A stretch of DNA of 57,559 nucleotides from Deltaproteobacteria bacterium (GCA_020062745.1 JAGUVT010000033.1:1-57559); one strand, 5' to 3'; shown: positions 38,210-48,821, counted from the first letter of the stretch. Program-made: numbers and translations. Notes: generated from the sequence alone by a model not told the origin.

Positions 38210-39474
38210 ATCTTTTTACCGGCCTCGTGCGAAACATTCAACAACAGCCCCAGCAAGATAAAATTGGCCACCAGCGAACTGCCGCCGTAACTGATAAAGG
38301 GAAGAGTCACCCCGGTCAGGGGCAAAAGCCTGGTCACTCCGCCGATAATCACAAAGGCCTGCAAGCCCAGCAGGGAAGTCAGGCCGGCCGCCAGCAGAGC
38401 GGCAAAGTCATCACGCGCTCTTAAAGCAATCCTTATACCCAGAAATACGAAAGAAACAAAAAGCAGGATTATCCCTATACCCCCAAGCAAGCCCATCTCT
38501 TCACCGACGGCGGCAAAGATAAAATCCGTATGCACCGCCGGAATAAAGCCCGGGTAGCCCTGCCCGAGGCCGGCGCCGGCCATGCCGCCGGAACCGAGGG
38601 CAAACAGGGACTGGGTTACCTGGTAGCCGGCGGTATCAAGAAAACGCCAGGGATTCAACCAGACCTCAATCCTCATCCGGACATGCTCAAACAGGAAGTA
38701 AGAAGCCAAAGCCCCTCCCAGGAACAATCCGGCGCCGGACAACACATAAAAAAACCGGGCCGTAGCCACGTAAATCATGGCTAAAAAGGCGCCGTAGTAA
38801 ATAAGCGCAGTACCGAGATCGTTTTGAAAAATCAACAAGATCAAGGAAACACCCCACATCGCCAGCAAGGGCCCCCACTCTTGCGGGCCGGGCAGGGCCA
38901 GAAAGCCCAGGCTTTTGCTCCCAACAGCCAGAATAGCCCTGTTTTCCGCCAGGAAACCGGCTAAAAACAAGATCACCAGAATTTTTACGAACTCCGACGG
39001 CTGTAATTGAAAAATGCCAAAATCCAGCCAGCTCCTCGAGCCCCCCCGCTCGACGCCGAAAAATATCGGCAAGATCAGAAAAACCGCACCCGCCAGGGCG
39101 TAAATATACTTATAGTCACTTAAAAAGCGCATATCGGCAAGCAGACGGGTAGTCAGCACCAGAGCCGCAAGCCCGGCCGCCAGCCAGACAAGCTGACGCA
39201 GACCGGCTGCCGGATCCAGGCGAAAGAGAAAAATCAGGCCGGTGGCAACCAGTACGGCGGTAACAGGTAACAAAAAGCCGTCACCGTAATAGCAACTTGC
39301 CTGCCAGAAGACGCTTACCAGCAAAAAAGCCGTCAGCACGGACAGACCGGTAAGCCCGGCGATGAGAGCGTTTACCGCCGAAATATCCGGGTAAAGAATA
39401 ACCGCGCCGGTCAACAGGTAGCCGCCGGCAATTAAAAGCAAATACCTTTCCTGTCGCCGCAGCAGGTGAACCAT
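38206..39474 (-). CDS. FtsW/RodA/SpoVE family SEDS protein
   Basis: Polytopic; LDFGIFQLQPSEFVKILVILFLAG, QNDLGTALIYYGAF, PFISYGGSSLVANFILLGLLLNVS. Confidence 0.94.
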   Translation of the reverse strand: MVHLLRRQERYLLLIAGGYLLTGAVILYPDISAVNALIAGLTGLSVLTAFLLVSVFWQASCYYGDGFLLPVTAVLVATGLIFLFRLDPAAGLRQLVWLAAGLAALVLTTRLLADMRFLSDYKYIYALAGAVFLILPIFFGVERGGSRSWLDFGIFQLQPSEFVKILVILFLAGFLAENRAILAVGSKSLGFLALPGPQEWGPLLAMWGVSLILLIFQNDLGTALIYYGAFLAMIYVATARFFYVLSGAGLFLGGALASYFLFEHVRMRIEVWLNPWRFLDTAGYQVTQSLFALGSGGMAGAGLGQGYPGFIPAVHTDFIFAAVGEEMGLLGGIGIILLFVSFVFLGIRIALRARDDFAALLAAGLTSLLGLQAFVIIGGVTRLLPLTGVTLPFISYGGSSLVANFILLGLLLNVSHEAGKKI

Positions 39475-39486
39475 AACAAAACTCCT

Positions 39487-40200
39487 TTAAAATTCTACCA
39501 GAACAATGGTTATATTGTCGGCGCCGCCGCGATCCAAAGCCTCCCTTAACAGATTTCCGGCGCCTTCTTCGAGACCCGGAGCGGATTTCAACAGGGCCAG
39601 AATCTCTTCTTTGCGCAAGTAAGCAGTTAAACCGTCGGTACAGAGCAACAGCAGATCACGCGGCATGATCCCGATCCGCCGCAGGTCAACCGCAACAACC
39701 GGTTCGGCGCCCAACGCCCTGGTTAAAACATTGCGTTGCGGGTGAAAACAGGCCTGCTCCCGGCTGATCCCTCCGTTTTTTACCAGTTCATGAACAAGCG
39801 TATGATCTTCGGTCAACTGAATAATAGTCTCTTCCCGGATCAGGTAGGCCCTGCTGTCGCCTACGTGAGCAGAAAACAATTCTTCATCCTGTTTTAAACA
39901 AACGGTAACGGTAGTGCCCATACCACGCCATTCCGGTTTGCGCCGGGCGGCCTGCAAAACAGCTTCATTTGCTTCTTTTACGGCGTCAAGCAGTTCCGGC
40001 GACGGGTCATTTGTTTTGGGCAAACGCTTTTTCAACACCTGCTCGATAACCTGCAGCGCCAGCCGGCTGGCCACTTCACCGGCCTGATGGCCCCCCATGC
40101 CGTCAGCCACGGCAAACAGTTCTATTTCCGGGCATACGCACAGGCTGTCCTCATTTATCAAACGGGTAAGCCCGACGTCAGTTACCTGGGTCCACCTCAT
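39487..40200 (-). CDS. prpC: PP2C-type protein phosphatase
   Basis: TDVGLTRLINEDSL, AVADGMGGHQAGEVAS, HVGDSRAYLI, LLLCTDGLTAYL, GGADNITIVLVE. Confidence 0.95.
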   Translation of the reverse strand: MRWTQVTDVGLTRLINEDSLCVCPEIELFAVADGMGGHQAGEVASRLALQVIEQVLKKRLPKTNDPSPELLDAVKEANEAVLQAARRKPEWRGMGTTVTVCLKQDEELFSAHVGDSRAYLIREETIIQLTEDHTLVHELVKNGGISREQACFHPQRNVLTRALGAEPVVAVDLRRIGIMPRDLLLLCTDGLTAYLRKEEILALLKSAPGLEEGAGNLLREALDRGGADNITIVLVEF

Positions 40201-40666
40201 GCCCCCACCCCGTAAACTGAAAAATAACCTTTCCGATTCTAATCCGGTCCCCTTCCGACAGGGCCACCGGTTGTTTTACCAGAGTATCATTTATATAGGT
40301 GCCGTTTGCGCTGCCCAAATCCTCCAGCCAGTACCGGTCTTTGTTTCTTATTATCCTGGCGTGATGTTTGGAAACAAAGTCATCCGGAATAATTATTTCA
40401 CTCTCGCCGCTCCGGCCCAGCGTCGTCCCGGCGCCCAACTCAAAGGCGTCGCCCGGTTTAAAGGCCGGAACGGCGCCGTCCAGCACCACTATCGCACCGT
40501 CCTTGAAGCAAGCGGGCCCGCCCGGTACTGCCGGAACCTCCCCGGCGGCTCCAACTTTCGCCAGGGCTTTCAGGTCACGGACCATCCAGCGTACCAGGTA
40601 AAAAATAAAAAGGTAAAGCAGCAAGAGAAAAAAATACCGCAAAAATACCAAAACTATCGCCGGCAC
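40178..40666 (-). CDS. FHA-domain membrane protein (FhaB-like)
   Basis: N-terminal TM; LGRSGESEIIIPDDFVSKHHARI, LGSANGTYINDTLV. Confidence 0.92.
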   Translation of the reverse strand: MPAIVLVFLRYFFLLLLYLFIFYLVRWMVRDLKALAKVGAAGEVPAVPGGPACFKDGAIVVLDGAVPAFKPGDAFELGAGTTLGRSGESEIIIPDDFVSKHHARIIRNKDRYWLEDLGSANGTYINDTLVKQPVALSEGDRIRIGKVIFQFTGWGHEVDPGN

Positions 40667-40668
40667 CC

Positions 40669-41450
40669 TTATTCCACCTCAAAGGTACAAACTGTGGTTC
40701 CCAGCGCAATGGTGTCTCCCGGCCGGAGCATTTTTCTGCCTATTTTACCGCCGTTTATCCTGGTTCCGTTGGTGCTGTGCAGATCGGTCAGAAAAAACCG
40801 GTCTCCTTCCCGTTCCAGCCTGGCATGACGCCTGGACACGCTGCCGTCGCTGAAAACAACGGCGCAGTCTTCCTGCCTGCCGAAGACGGCCGGAAAATCC
40901 TTCAAAACAAAGGACTTTCCCCGCTCCGGTCCGGCCGTAATCACCAGCCGGACAGCAACTGCCGGAATTTGTCGATCCGCGCTTGGTTCTTTTAAAACCT
41001 TAAAATGACGGGTTTGTTCAAAAGTTCCGGTGGTTTCCACGACGCCGGTTTCCGGCCGGGACTCTTCCGGCGCCAATTCCCCAAACCCTGCTTCCACCCG
41101 TATCTTACCCGGCGCCAGCTTTTCGTCCCGGGCCAACGAAACCATCGCTGCCCCCGTCAGGGTAAACCTTTTTCGCCGGCTTTTTTTTCTACATAATCAC
41201 CCAGCTCTCTGGCCAGCAAAGCAGAAAAGCCGGATACGGCTTCCCAGTCCGCGGGGCTTAAATATACGGTAAATTCATTGGGCACATAAACTTTGCTGAC
41301 GCTTACCCGCCGCTGATCGCGCATGGCCCGGCCCAGCTTTTTAGCAATTTCCACCGGCTGGATTATCCCGCCGAATTTATCTTTAAAAAAACCTTCAATA
41401 TATTTTTCGAGGTTGCCTTCCAAACCGGAGAGCATGCCCATAGAATTCAC
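40669..41450 (-). pseudogene. FhaA-like protein (DUF3662 + FHA), frameshifted near 41164-41166
   Basis: ORF 41157..41450 (DUF3662: LEGNLEKYIEGFFKDKFGGIIQPVEIAKKLGRAM) and ORF 40669..41145 (FHA). One extra T in coding GGTTTACC restores KGFTLTGAAMVSLARDEKL. Confidence 0.85.
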
Positions 41451-41495
41451 CCAAACTTTATCTTTCCCTTTTTTTTCTACATAATTATTCTCCGT

Positions 41496-42857
41496 TTATA
41501 CATCCGATCCCTTTTTTTGCAGGCGGGCAATAAAAAACCCGTCCGTACCGTGAATATGCGGCAGCAGCTGGATATAACCGCGGGCCAGGCAACCTTCGCC
41601 GTAATCCAGCGATCCGGGTAAAAACCGGCGCAAATCCGTCATCTCAAATTCCGGGCGCCGGTTTAAAAAACGTCTTACCTGGTCGTGGTTTTCTTCCCGG
41701 TTAATGGTGCAGGTGCTGTAAACCAGTACCCCGCCGGGGCGCAGGCAGTCTGAAACCCGGTCCAGGATCTCGCCCTGCAGGCGGACGAGCGCCGGCAGTT
41801 CCCGGGAACGCCAGCGGGCATCCGGACGACGGCGCAAAACCCCCAGGCCGGAACATGGAGCATCCACCAGCGCGTAGTCGGCCCAGTGTTTGAAATCTCC
41901 AGGCAGGTCCCGGGCGTCGGCGGACAAACACTTGACTATTGTGACGCCCAGTCGGCGGCAGTTGTCCTGAATCAGGGACAGCTTGTGGGGATGAATGTCC
42001 GCCGCCAGAATTTCCCCACGGTTTCCCATCAACTGGGCCAGGTGAGTGGTTTTGCTCCCCGGCGCGCTGCAGGCGTCCAGCACCCTGGTCCCCGGCGCGG
42101 GCGCCAGGGCGCGGCCGGCCAGTATTGAACCCTCGTCCTGCATTAAAAATAAGCCTTCTTGAAAAAAAGATAATTGCTTTATAGAATGAAAACCGTCGAT
42201 AATCAAGCCTTCCGGGGCAAAAGCCGTCTCCGCAACGGCCAGGTCTTCTTCTGCCAGGCGGCCAGCCAGTTCAGCCCTGGTTATTTTCAGGGTATTGGCG
42301 CGCGCCGTATTCGGCGCCGGCTGGTTATTGGCTTGACAGAGCCGGATAGTACCCTCTTCCCCGAATTGATCCAGCCACCGTTCCACCAGCCAGGACGGAT
42401 GGGAATAACGTAAGGAGATATGCGCAACAAGGTCTTCCGTCCGCTCCGGGAAACGGATTTCATTCATGCCGCGGGCGACGTTGCGCAGCACCCCGTTTAC
42501 AAACTGAACCGCTCCGCCCCGGCCGTATTTCCTGGCCAGTCCGGCTCCTTCATTGCAGGCAGCGGACGGCGGCACCCGGTCCATGAACAGCAACTGGTAA
42601 ACCCCGAGCCGCAAAATATTGCGCACCCAAACCGTCTGGGCCGAAAGAGGCTTTTTTAAAAAACGGCTGAGCACCCAGTCCAGTGTGTTTAAGGAACGCA
42701 ATGCGCCGTAAGCCAGTTCCGTGGCAAAGGCCCGGTCGAGTTTAGCGGGCCGGTATTTTTCTAAAACACGGTTAAGCGCCGGGCCGGCATAAGCCCCTTC
42801 CTCCTCCACGGCCTTCAATACCTGCAGGGCCATATCCCTGGCGGTTATTTCTGGCAT
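41496..42857 (-). CDS. rsmB: 16S rRNA (cytosine967-C5)-methyltransferase
   Basis: DACSAPGSKTTHLAQLM, DAPCSGLGVLRRRPD, YSTCTINREEN; N-terminal NusB-like domain. Confidence 0.96.
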   Translation of the reverse strand: MPEITARDMALQVLKAVEEEGAYAGPALNRVLEKYRPAKLDRAFATELAYGALRSLNTLDWVLSRFLKKPLSAQTVWVRNILRLGVYQLLFMDRVPPSAACNEGAGLARKYGRGGAVQFVNGVLRNVARGMNEIRFPERTEDLVAHISLRYSHPSWLVERWLDQFGEEGTIRLCQANNQPAPNTARANTLKITRAELAGRLAEEDLAVAETAFAPEGLIIDGFHSIKQLSFFQEGLFLMQDEGSILAGRALAPAPGTRVLDACSAPGSKTTHLAQLMGNRGEILAADIHPHKLSLIQDNCRRLGVTIVKCLSADARDLPGDFKHWADYALVDAPCSGLGVLRRRPDARWRSRELPALVRLQGEILDRVSDCLRPGGVLVYSTCTINREENHDQVRRFLNRRPEFEMTDLRRFLPGSLDYGEGCLARGYIQLLPHIHGTDGFFIARLQKKGSDV

Positions 42858-43804
42858 GGCGCCTTCCCCAAAACAGTGCCTTCGGCGATCACCCTGCCCC
42901 GCAAAAAAGCAGTTGCCGTCATCCGGCGGGCCCCCTGCAACTGCAGTTCAACAACCCGGACCTGTCCCCGCCCGGTCTGAATTAAGACACCGGAGCGCTG
43001 GTTTGCCGACAGCACCTGGCCGGGAACAGCCGTTTCCTGCTTTCCGTCTTCAGAAACTATTTCCGCCCGCCAGATTTTTAAAAACCTGTCCCCCCAAAAG
43101 GCGGCCGCCCCCGGCCAGGGGTCCATTCCCCGGACATGGTTGTAGACGGAGCGGGCCGAACCATTCCAGTTTATCAGCTCATCGTCCCTGTCAAGCGGCG
43201 GCGCATAGGTGGCCAGGCGTCCGTCCTGCGGGATGCGCGGCGCCCGGCCTGCTTCAATCAGGGCCAGGGTCTCCGCCAGTACCTGCGCTCCCAGACCGGC
43301 CAAACGATCATGAACCAGTCCCACATTATCTTTTTCCCCAATCGGTATCGCCTTCTGCAAGATCATATCGCCGGTATCCAGCCCTTCATCCATGAACATG
43401 GTGGTTATCCCGGTCTCCTTTTCGCCATTCATTACCGCCCGGTGAATCGGCGCAGCGCCGCGGTAGCGGGGCAGGAGGGAAGCATGTACATTAACGCACC
43501 CGTAAGCCGGCAGGCGCAAGATTTCCGCCGGCAGGATCCGGCCGAAGGCCGCCACTACCACCAGATGGGGGGACAGATCCGGCCAGAAATCAATAATTTC
43601 CGCTATTCTGCCCGGCTGGTATACCGCCAAACCATGAGCATCAGCAACCTTCTTAACTGGAGAGGGCAAGGTCTTCCCGCCTCTTCCCTTCGGCCGGTCC
43701 GGCCGGGTAACCACCCCCACCACCCGGTAATCACCGCCTAACAACACCTGTAAGGAGGGAACGGCAAAATCAGGGGTGCCCATAAATAAGATGCGCATGT
43801 TCAA
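42845..43804 (-). CDS. fmt: Methionyl-tRNA formyltransferase
   Basis: [50 protein letters not shown]. Confidence 0.97.
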   Translation of the reverse strand: MNMRILFMGTPDFAVPSLQVLLGGDYRVVGVVTRPDRPKGRGGKTLPSPVKKVADAHGLAVYQPGRIAEIIDFWPDLSPHLVVVAAFGRILPAEILRLPAYGCVNVHASLLPRYRGAAPIHRAVMNGEKETGITTMFMDEGLDTGDMILQKAIPIGEKDNVGLVHDRLAGLGAQVLAETLALIEAGRAPRIPQDGRLATYAPPLDRDDELINWNGSARSVYNHVRGMDPWPGAAAFWGDRFLKIWRAEIVSEDGKQETAVPGQVLSANQRSGVLIQTGRGQVRVVELQLQGARRMTATAFLRGRVIAEGTVLGKAPCQK

Positions 43805-44286
43805 TCATCCCGGTTTACTGCGGTATTTTTCTCGCTTTTTCTAATGTTGGCAGCCTTTTCCACAAAAAGAATGCCTTCCAGATGATCAATTTCGTGTTGC
43901 AAGATCCTGGCCAGAAACCCTTCCGCTCCTATTTGAACGGTCTCTCCCTGACGGTTAAGGCCGACTACTTCTACCGTATAAGCCCTCCGGACATCACCAA
44001 AAACACCGGGAATACTCAAACACCCCTCGACGTCCACATCTTCTCCGGCCGTGTGAACAATTTCCGGGTTTATTAATTCAATTAATCCTTCCCTGCTATG
44101 CACTACGACCACCCTTTTAGACACCCCAATCTGGGGCGCGGCCAGGCCCACCCCATTACTGCCGTACATGGTATCGGCCATGTTATCCAGTAACTTATGG
44201 ATATTGGGAGTAATTTTCGGCACCGCTCTGGCTTTTTCTTTCAAAATACCGGTGCCGATCTCAACAATCTTGTAAACCGCCAACAT
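43801..44286 (-). CDS. def: Peptide deformylase
   Basis: [35 protein letters not shown]. Confidence 0.97.
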   Translation of the reverse strand: MLAVYKIVEIGTGILKEKARAVPKITPNIHKLLDNMADTMYGSNGVGLAAPQIGVSKRVVVVHSREGLIELINPEIVHTAGEDVDVEGCLSIPGVFGDVRRAYTVEVVGLNRQGETVQIGAEGFLARILQHEIDHLEGILFVEKAANIRKSEKNTAVNRDD

Positions 44287-44295
44287 TCTTCCCCC

Positions 44296-46542
44296 CTATG
44301 ACATCCCTAACGGGTCGATATCTACATGCACCAGCAGGTCGCGGGATTTAACAACCTTTTCAAAACCGTCCAGGCCGGTTTTTATCACTGCTCTCAAGGA
44401 ATCAGCGAAAGTTCCCCTTAAAATCAGTTGCCAGCGGTATTTTTCTTTAAGCCGGCTTAAAGGCGCCGGCGCCGGCCCCAGGACATCCACGCTTTCCTGC
44501 CGCTCGCCGGCTGCCTGCTGCAGGCGTTCCGCCAGGATTGCCGCCCACTGTTTGACCAAATCCTGGCGTTCGTGAGCCAGCAACACCCGCGCCAGCCTGG
44601 TAAAAGGAGGATAGTTCATGGAGCGGCGGATTTTTATTTCGCTTTCATAAAACTGCTCATAGTCATGACTGCTGGCGGCAATAATACAATAGTGTTCCGG
44701 GCAATAGGTCTGAACCACCACCTCCCCGGGCCATTCTCCCCGCCCGGCCCGGCCGGCGACCTGAGTTAAAAGCTGAAAGGTGCGCTCGCCGGCCCGGAAC
44801 TCCGGCATATGCAGGGTGGCATCGGCATTGATCACCCCGACCAGGGTCACCCGGTGAATATCCAACCCTTTGGCGATCATCTGGGTGCCGATTAAGATAT
44901 CGGCTTCACCGGAACAAAACCTGGCCAGAATATCCCGGTGAGCGTTCTTGTATGCGGTGGTGTCACTATCCATCCGCAGCAGGCGGGCTCGCGGAAAAAG
45001 CAACCGCACTTCTTCTTCTACTTTCTGCGTGCCGACCCCAAAGTGGCGGATATACCGGCTTTTACATTTCGGGCAAAAGTCCGGCAAGGTCTCAACATAA
45101 TTGCAGTAATGGCAGCGCAGGTGGCCGCTTATATGGTAGGTCAGGGAAATATCGCAGCGCGGGCACTTTAAAACCAGGCCGCACTCCCGGCAAACTACAA
45201 AGGTGGCAAACCCGCGCCGGTTCAAAAAAAGAATGGCCTGCTCCCCCTTGCCCAGGCGCTCTTCAATGGCAGTTTTTAAGGCCCGGCTGAAAATACCGCG
45301 GTTTCCCTCCTGCAGTTCTTGGCGCAAATCAACCACCCGTACCCCGGGAAGCTTACGTCCGTCCACCCTCCCGCCGAGTTTTAAAAGCCGGTAATCGCCG
45401 GCTAAAGCCTTATGATAAGATTCCAGCGATGGGGTGGCGCTGCCCAAAACCAGTACCGCACCGGATAACTTCGCCCTCTTTTCAGCAACATCCCGGGCGT
45501 GGTAGCGCAAATGATCCTCCTGCTTATAAGAGGTCTCGTGTTCCTCATCGATAACAATCAGCCCGAGGTCGGCCAGCGGCGCAAATACCGCCGAGCGAGT
45601 GCCCAGGACAACCGGCGCCTCACCCCTTTCTATGCGCCGCCATTCATCATATCTTTCCCGGTCGGTCAATTTGCTATGTAACAAAGCTACCCGCTCCCCG
45701 AAACGCTCTTGAAAAAGCCGGACCATCTGGGGAGTCAAAGCTATCTCCGGGACCAGGGCCATAGCCTGCCGGCCCAGTTCCATCGCCCTGGCAATTGCCT
45801 CCAGGTAGACTGACGTCTTGCCGCTGCCGGTTATACCATGCAAGAGAAAGGTTTCCGGCCTGTTTCCGGAAAGGGCCGCCTCTATCTCTTGCAAAGCCGC
45901 CGCCTGTTCATCATTCAACTGGAAAGTTTGCGGCAGGCCGGCAAAATGGCGTTTGTGCGCATGGTTTTCGACATTTTTTAGCCAGCCCCTGGCCACCAGG
46001 GCGTCTACCGTGGAGCAGGAAACGTCCGCCGCAGCCGCCAGCTCACGGCGCGATAAGCCCGGACAGGCCAGAGCCAGGCGCATAACCGCCGCCTGCCGGT
46101 GGGCACGCTTACGCTTCGACAGGAAAACGGCCGCTTCTTCAGCCGTTATGCCCGGCCAGAGACTCATTGTCCCGGCCTTTTTTTTCCCGTTCCGGATGCG
46201 CAGGCGCGGGGCGATAATCCACTGCAGCGCCCTGGCGGTGGTGCTCAGGTAATATTCCGCCAGCCAGCGGGCCAACTCAAGCAGGTCCGGTGAAAATACC
46301 GGTTCTTTGTCTTTAATGGCAACGATCTCTTTAATCCTGACATCCGGGGCGGGTTCGGAAAAACCGACCACATACCCGTTTACCTGCCTCGCACCGAGAG
46401 GAACCAGCACGTAGCAGCCAAAGCAGATATCTTCCCTCATCCCGGCGGGAACAGCGTAATGGAAGACATGATCCATTTCCCGGACTGGAATATCAACAAT
46501 CACTTCGGCATAAGAGCCGGTTTCGGACATAACACCCTCCAT
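44296..46542 (-). CDS. priA: Primosomal protein N' (replication restart helicase)
   Basis: LHGITGSGKTSVYLEAIA, DEEHETSYKQED, paired CxxC zinc motifs CRECGLVLKCPRCDISL, GTQMIAKGLDI. Confidence 0.97.
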   Translation of the reverse strand: MEGVMSETGSYAEVIVDIPVREMDHVFHYAVPAGMREDICFGCYVLVPLGARQVNGYVVGFSEPAPDVRIKEIVAIKDKEPVFSPDLLELARWLAEYYLSTTARALQWIIAPRLRIRNGKKKAGTMSLWPGITAEEAAVFLSKRKRAHRQAAVMRLALACPGLSRRELAAAADVSCSTVDALVARGWLKNVENHAHKRHFAGLPQTFQLNDEQAAALQEIEAALSGNRPETFLLHGITGSGKTSVYLEAIARAMELGRQAMALVPEIALTPQMVRLFQERFGERVALLHSKLTDRERYDEWRRIERGEAPVVLGTRSAVFAPLADLGLIVIDEEHETSYKQEDHLRYHARDVAEKRAKLSGAVLVLGSATPSLESYHKALAGDYRLLKLGGRVDGRKLPGVRVVDLRQELQEGNRGIFSRALKTAIEERLGKGEQAILFLNRRGFATFVVCRECGLVLKCPRCDISLTYHISGHLRCHYCNYVETLPDFCPKCKSRYIRHFGVGTQKVEEEVRLLFPRARLLRMDSDTTAYKNAHRDILARFCSGEADILIGTQMIAKGLDIHRVTLVGVINADATLHMPEFRAGERTFQLLTQVAGRAGRGEWPGEVVVQTYCPEHYCIIAASSHDYEQFYESEIKIRRSMNYPPFTRLARVLLAHERQDLVKQWAAILAERLQQAAGERQESVDVLGPAPAPLSRLKEKYRWQLILRGTFADSLRAVIKTGLDGFEKVVKSRDLLVHVDIDPLGMS

Positions 46543-46553
46543 TGAAAATTATC

Positions 46554-46574
46554 AGCCACAGAGAACACAGAGAA
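46554..46574. repeat. AGCCACAGAGRACACAGAGAA dispersed motif, copy 2
   Basis: Near-identical to 31017..31037. Confidence 0.6.
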
Positions 46575-46837
46575 TTCCTATAAGTATTGCTTAGGAAAAG
46601 AAACCGCCCGCCATACAAAAATGAGCTTTTTTAAAAAGTTTCTTTGCTGAATAATTATCTTCCCTGGGATAATTATAACAAAAAGCAATCTTCCTGTGAA
46701 CAGCGCCTGAATTTTCATAAGCCGCTGGAGGTATTTAACAACAGGGGTCGAATTCTCATTAAGGGGTTATTAAAAACCCACCAGCGGCTATTTGTGCTTA
46801 CGGTCGATAACTGAAATCTGTCAATCATGTACCCGTA

Positions 46838-47923
46838 ATGATTAAAAATAGTTTACAGGGGGTTTTGATGATGAACAGGACGGGACTGGTTTACGACCCG
46901 CTCTACCTGCAACACGATACCGGTTCCCACCCGGAGCGGGCCGAACGTTTGGTCCGGATTTTAAACCTGCTGCAAGAAGACGGCATATATGAACGGCTGA
47001 CGCAAATTGCGCCCCGGCCGGCCACGATAGATGAAATCGGCATGGCGCATGCGCCCGGCTACATTGAAAAGGTACGGTCTTTTGCCGAACGGGGCGGGGG
47101 CACCTTTACCGAAGATACCGCCGGCTCGACCGAAACATACCGGGCCGCCCTGCTTGCCGCCGGCGGCGTGCTGGCCGCCATCGATGCGCTGATGGACGGA
47201 AAGATCGAAAACGCCTTTGCCCTGGTACGTCCGCCGGGTCATCATGCCACGCCGGCGGCTGGAATGGGCTTTTGCTTTTTCAACAACGTTGCCGTCGGCG
47301 CCCGTTATGCCATCCAAAAATACGGGTTGAAGCGGGTGTTGATAGTGGACTGGGACGTCCATCACGGAAACGGCACCGAGGCGGTGTTTTACTCCGATCC
47401 CGCCGTGCTCTACTTTTCCGTCCACCGCAGCTATATCTACCCCGGCACCGGCTGGCCGGAAAACATCGGGGAAGAAGACGGAAAAGGATTTAATATCAAC
47501 GTCCCGCTCCCGGCCGGTACCGGCAACAGAGGTTACGAACAGGTTTTCAGCCGGATTTTACAGCCGGTGGCCCTTTCCTACCAGCCGGAGCTGGTCCTGA
47601 TCTCGGCCGGTCAGGATGCCCATCATCTTGATCCTTTGGGCGGAATGTCACTGACCGAAAGAGGTTACCGTAAAATGACTGAACAGGTGCTGGAAATTGC
47701 CGGGAAATGCTGTAACGGCAGGGCAGTGGCCGCCCTGGAGGGAGGCTACAGCCTGGAAGGGTTGAGCAAAAGTGTGCTGGCCATAATCAGCGCGATGGAA
47801 GGCCGACCCTTCCCCGGTGTAGAAGACAATTTCGTTAACAAAACCTGCCAGTTTGCCCGCGTACAAGAAATAATCGGTACGGTAAGCGGCATACTCGGCC
47901 GGTACTGGCCGGTTCTAATTTAG
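46838..47923 (+). CDS. Histone deacetylase superfamily protein (AcuC/HDAC-like)
   Basis: RPPGHHATPAAGMGFCFFNNVAVGARYA, VDWDVHHGNGTEAVFYSDP, SAGQDAHHLDPLGG. Confidence 0.95.
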   Translation: MIKNSLQGVLMMNRTGLVYDPLYLQHDTGSHPERAERLVRILNLLQEDGIYERLTQIAPRPATIDEIGMAHAPGYIEKVRSFAERGGGTFTEDTAGSTETYRAALLAAGGVLAAIDALMDGKIENAFALVRPPGHHATPAAGMGFCFFNNVAVGARYAIQKYGLKRVLIVDWDVHHGNGTEAVFYSDPAVLYFSVHRSYIYPGTGWPENIGEEDGKGFNINVPLPAGTGNRGYEQVFSRILQPVALSYQPELVLISAGQDAHHLDPLGGMSLTERGYRKMTEQVLEIAGKCCNGRAVAALEGGYSLEGLSKSVLAIISAMEGRPFPGVEDNFVNKTCQFARVQEIIGTVSGILGRYWPVLI

Positions 47924-47965
47924 CTATCAGCAATCAGCTTATAAGCTATCCTGAAAATTACTCTT

Positions 47966-48051
47966 TGTCATTGCGAGCGAAGCGAAGCAATCCCATACTT
48001 GCGAATCTTGCCTTTGAGATTGCTTCGTCGTTTCACTCCTCGCAATGACAA
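47966..48051. repeat. Inverted-repeat intergenic element (TTGTCATTGCGAG...CTCGCAATGACAA)
   Basis: 13-nt perfect terminal inverted repeats with inner GAAGCAATC...GATTGCTTC arms. Confidence 0.85.
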
Positions 48052-48116
48052 TAAGAAGACATTTACTGATTATTGGGGGATAAACGGAAAAAGAGGCATA
48101 CAAAAGGAGGGTTTAA

Positions 48117-48821
48117 ATGGCAAACGCGAAAATTAAATGGCTGAGTCACGCCGGGTTCCAGATTACTGCCGAAAGCGGCAGGGTAATTATCATCGACCCC
48201 TGGTTTGAGGGAAACCCGCTGGCCCCATGCAGCGCCAACGATATTGCCAAAGCCGACCTGGTGCTGGTCACCCACGACCACTTCGACCATGCCGGAAACG
48301 CAGCCGAAATCGTTAAAAAAACGGGCGCCACCCTGATTGCAAATGTCGAAACCGCCAACCGCCTGAAAGAAGAAGCCGGTGTGGCGGCCGAAAATATTGT
48401 CTATTACGGCTTCGGCATGAACATCGGCGGGACAGCGGAGGTCAACGGCATCTCTGTCACCATGACGCAGGCTTTTCACTCCTCGGGAACCGGGGCTCCG
48501 TGCGGCTATATCATCAAGCTGGAAAACGGGTTCACCATTTACCACGCCGGTGATACCAGCATCTTCCGGAGCATGAAGACCTGGGGCGAGCTTTACCCGC
48601 TCGACCTGGCCCTGCTGCCTGTTGGGGGCGTCTTTACCATGGACCCGCACCAGGCGGTAAGAGCAGTCAAGCTTCTGGGAGCAAAAAAAGTAATTCCCAT
48701 GCATTACAAAACTTTTCCCATTTTACTACAGGATGCGTCAGTTTTTACGGAGCAAGTCAAAAAGGAAGTGCCGGAAGTGGAAGTTATCGTGCTCGAACCC
48801 GGCCAGGAGTGCAGCATTTAA
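48117..48821 (+). CDS. UPF0173 metal-dependent hydrolase (metallo-beta-lactamase fold)
   Basis: KIKWLSHAGFQITAESGRVIIIDPWFEGNP, VTHDHFDHAGNA, YHAGDTSIF, PMHYKTFP. Confidence 0.95.
   Translation: MANAKIKWLSHAGFQITAESGRVIIIDPWFEGNPLAPCSANDIAKADLVLVTHDHFDHAGNAAEIVKKTGATLIANVETANRLKEEAGVAAENIVYYGFGMNIGGTAEVNGISVTMTQAFHSSGTGAPCGYIIKLENGFTIYHAGDTSIFRSMKTWGELYPLDLALLPVGGVFTMDPHQAVRAVKLLGAKKVIPMHYKTFPILLQDASVFTEQVKKEVPEVEVIVLEPGQECSI

Noticed and set aside
48063-48704. 213-aa minus-strand ORF
   Set aside because: Antisense to the UPF0173 hydrolase, which has strong metallo-beta-lactamase motifs
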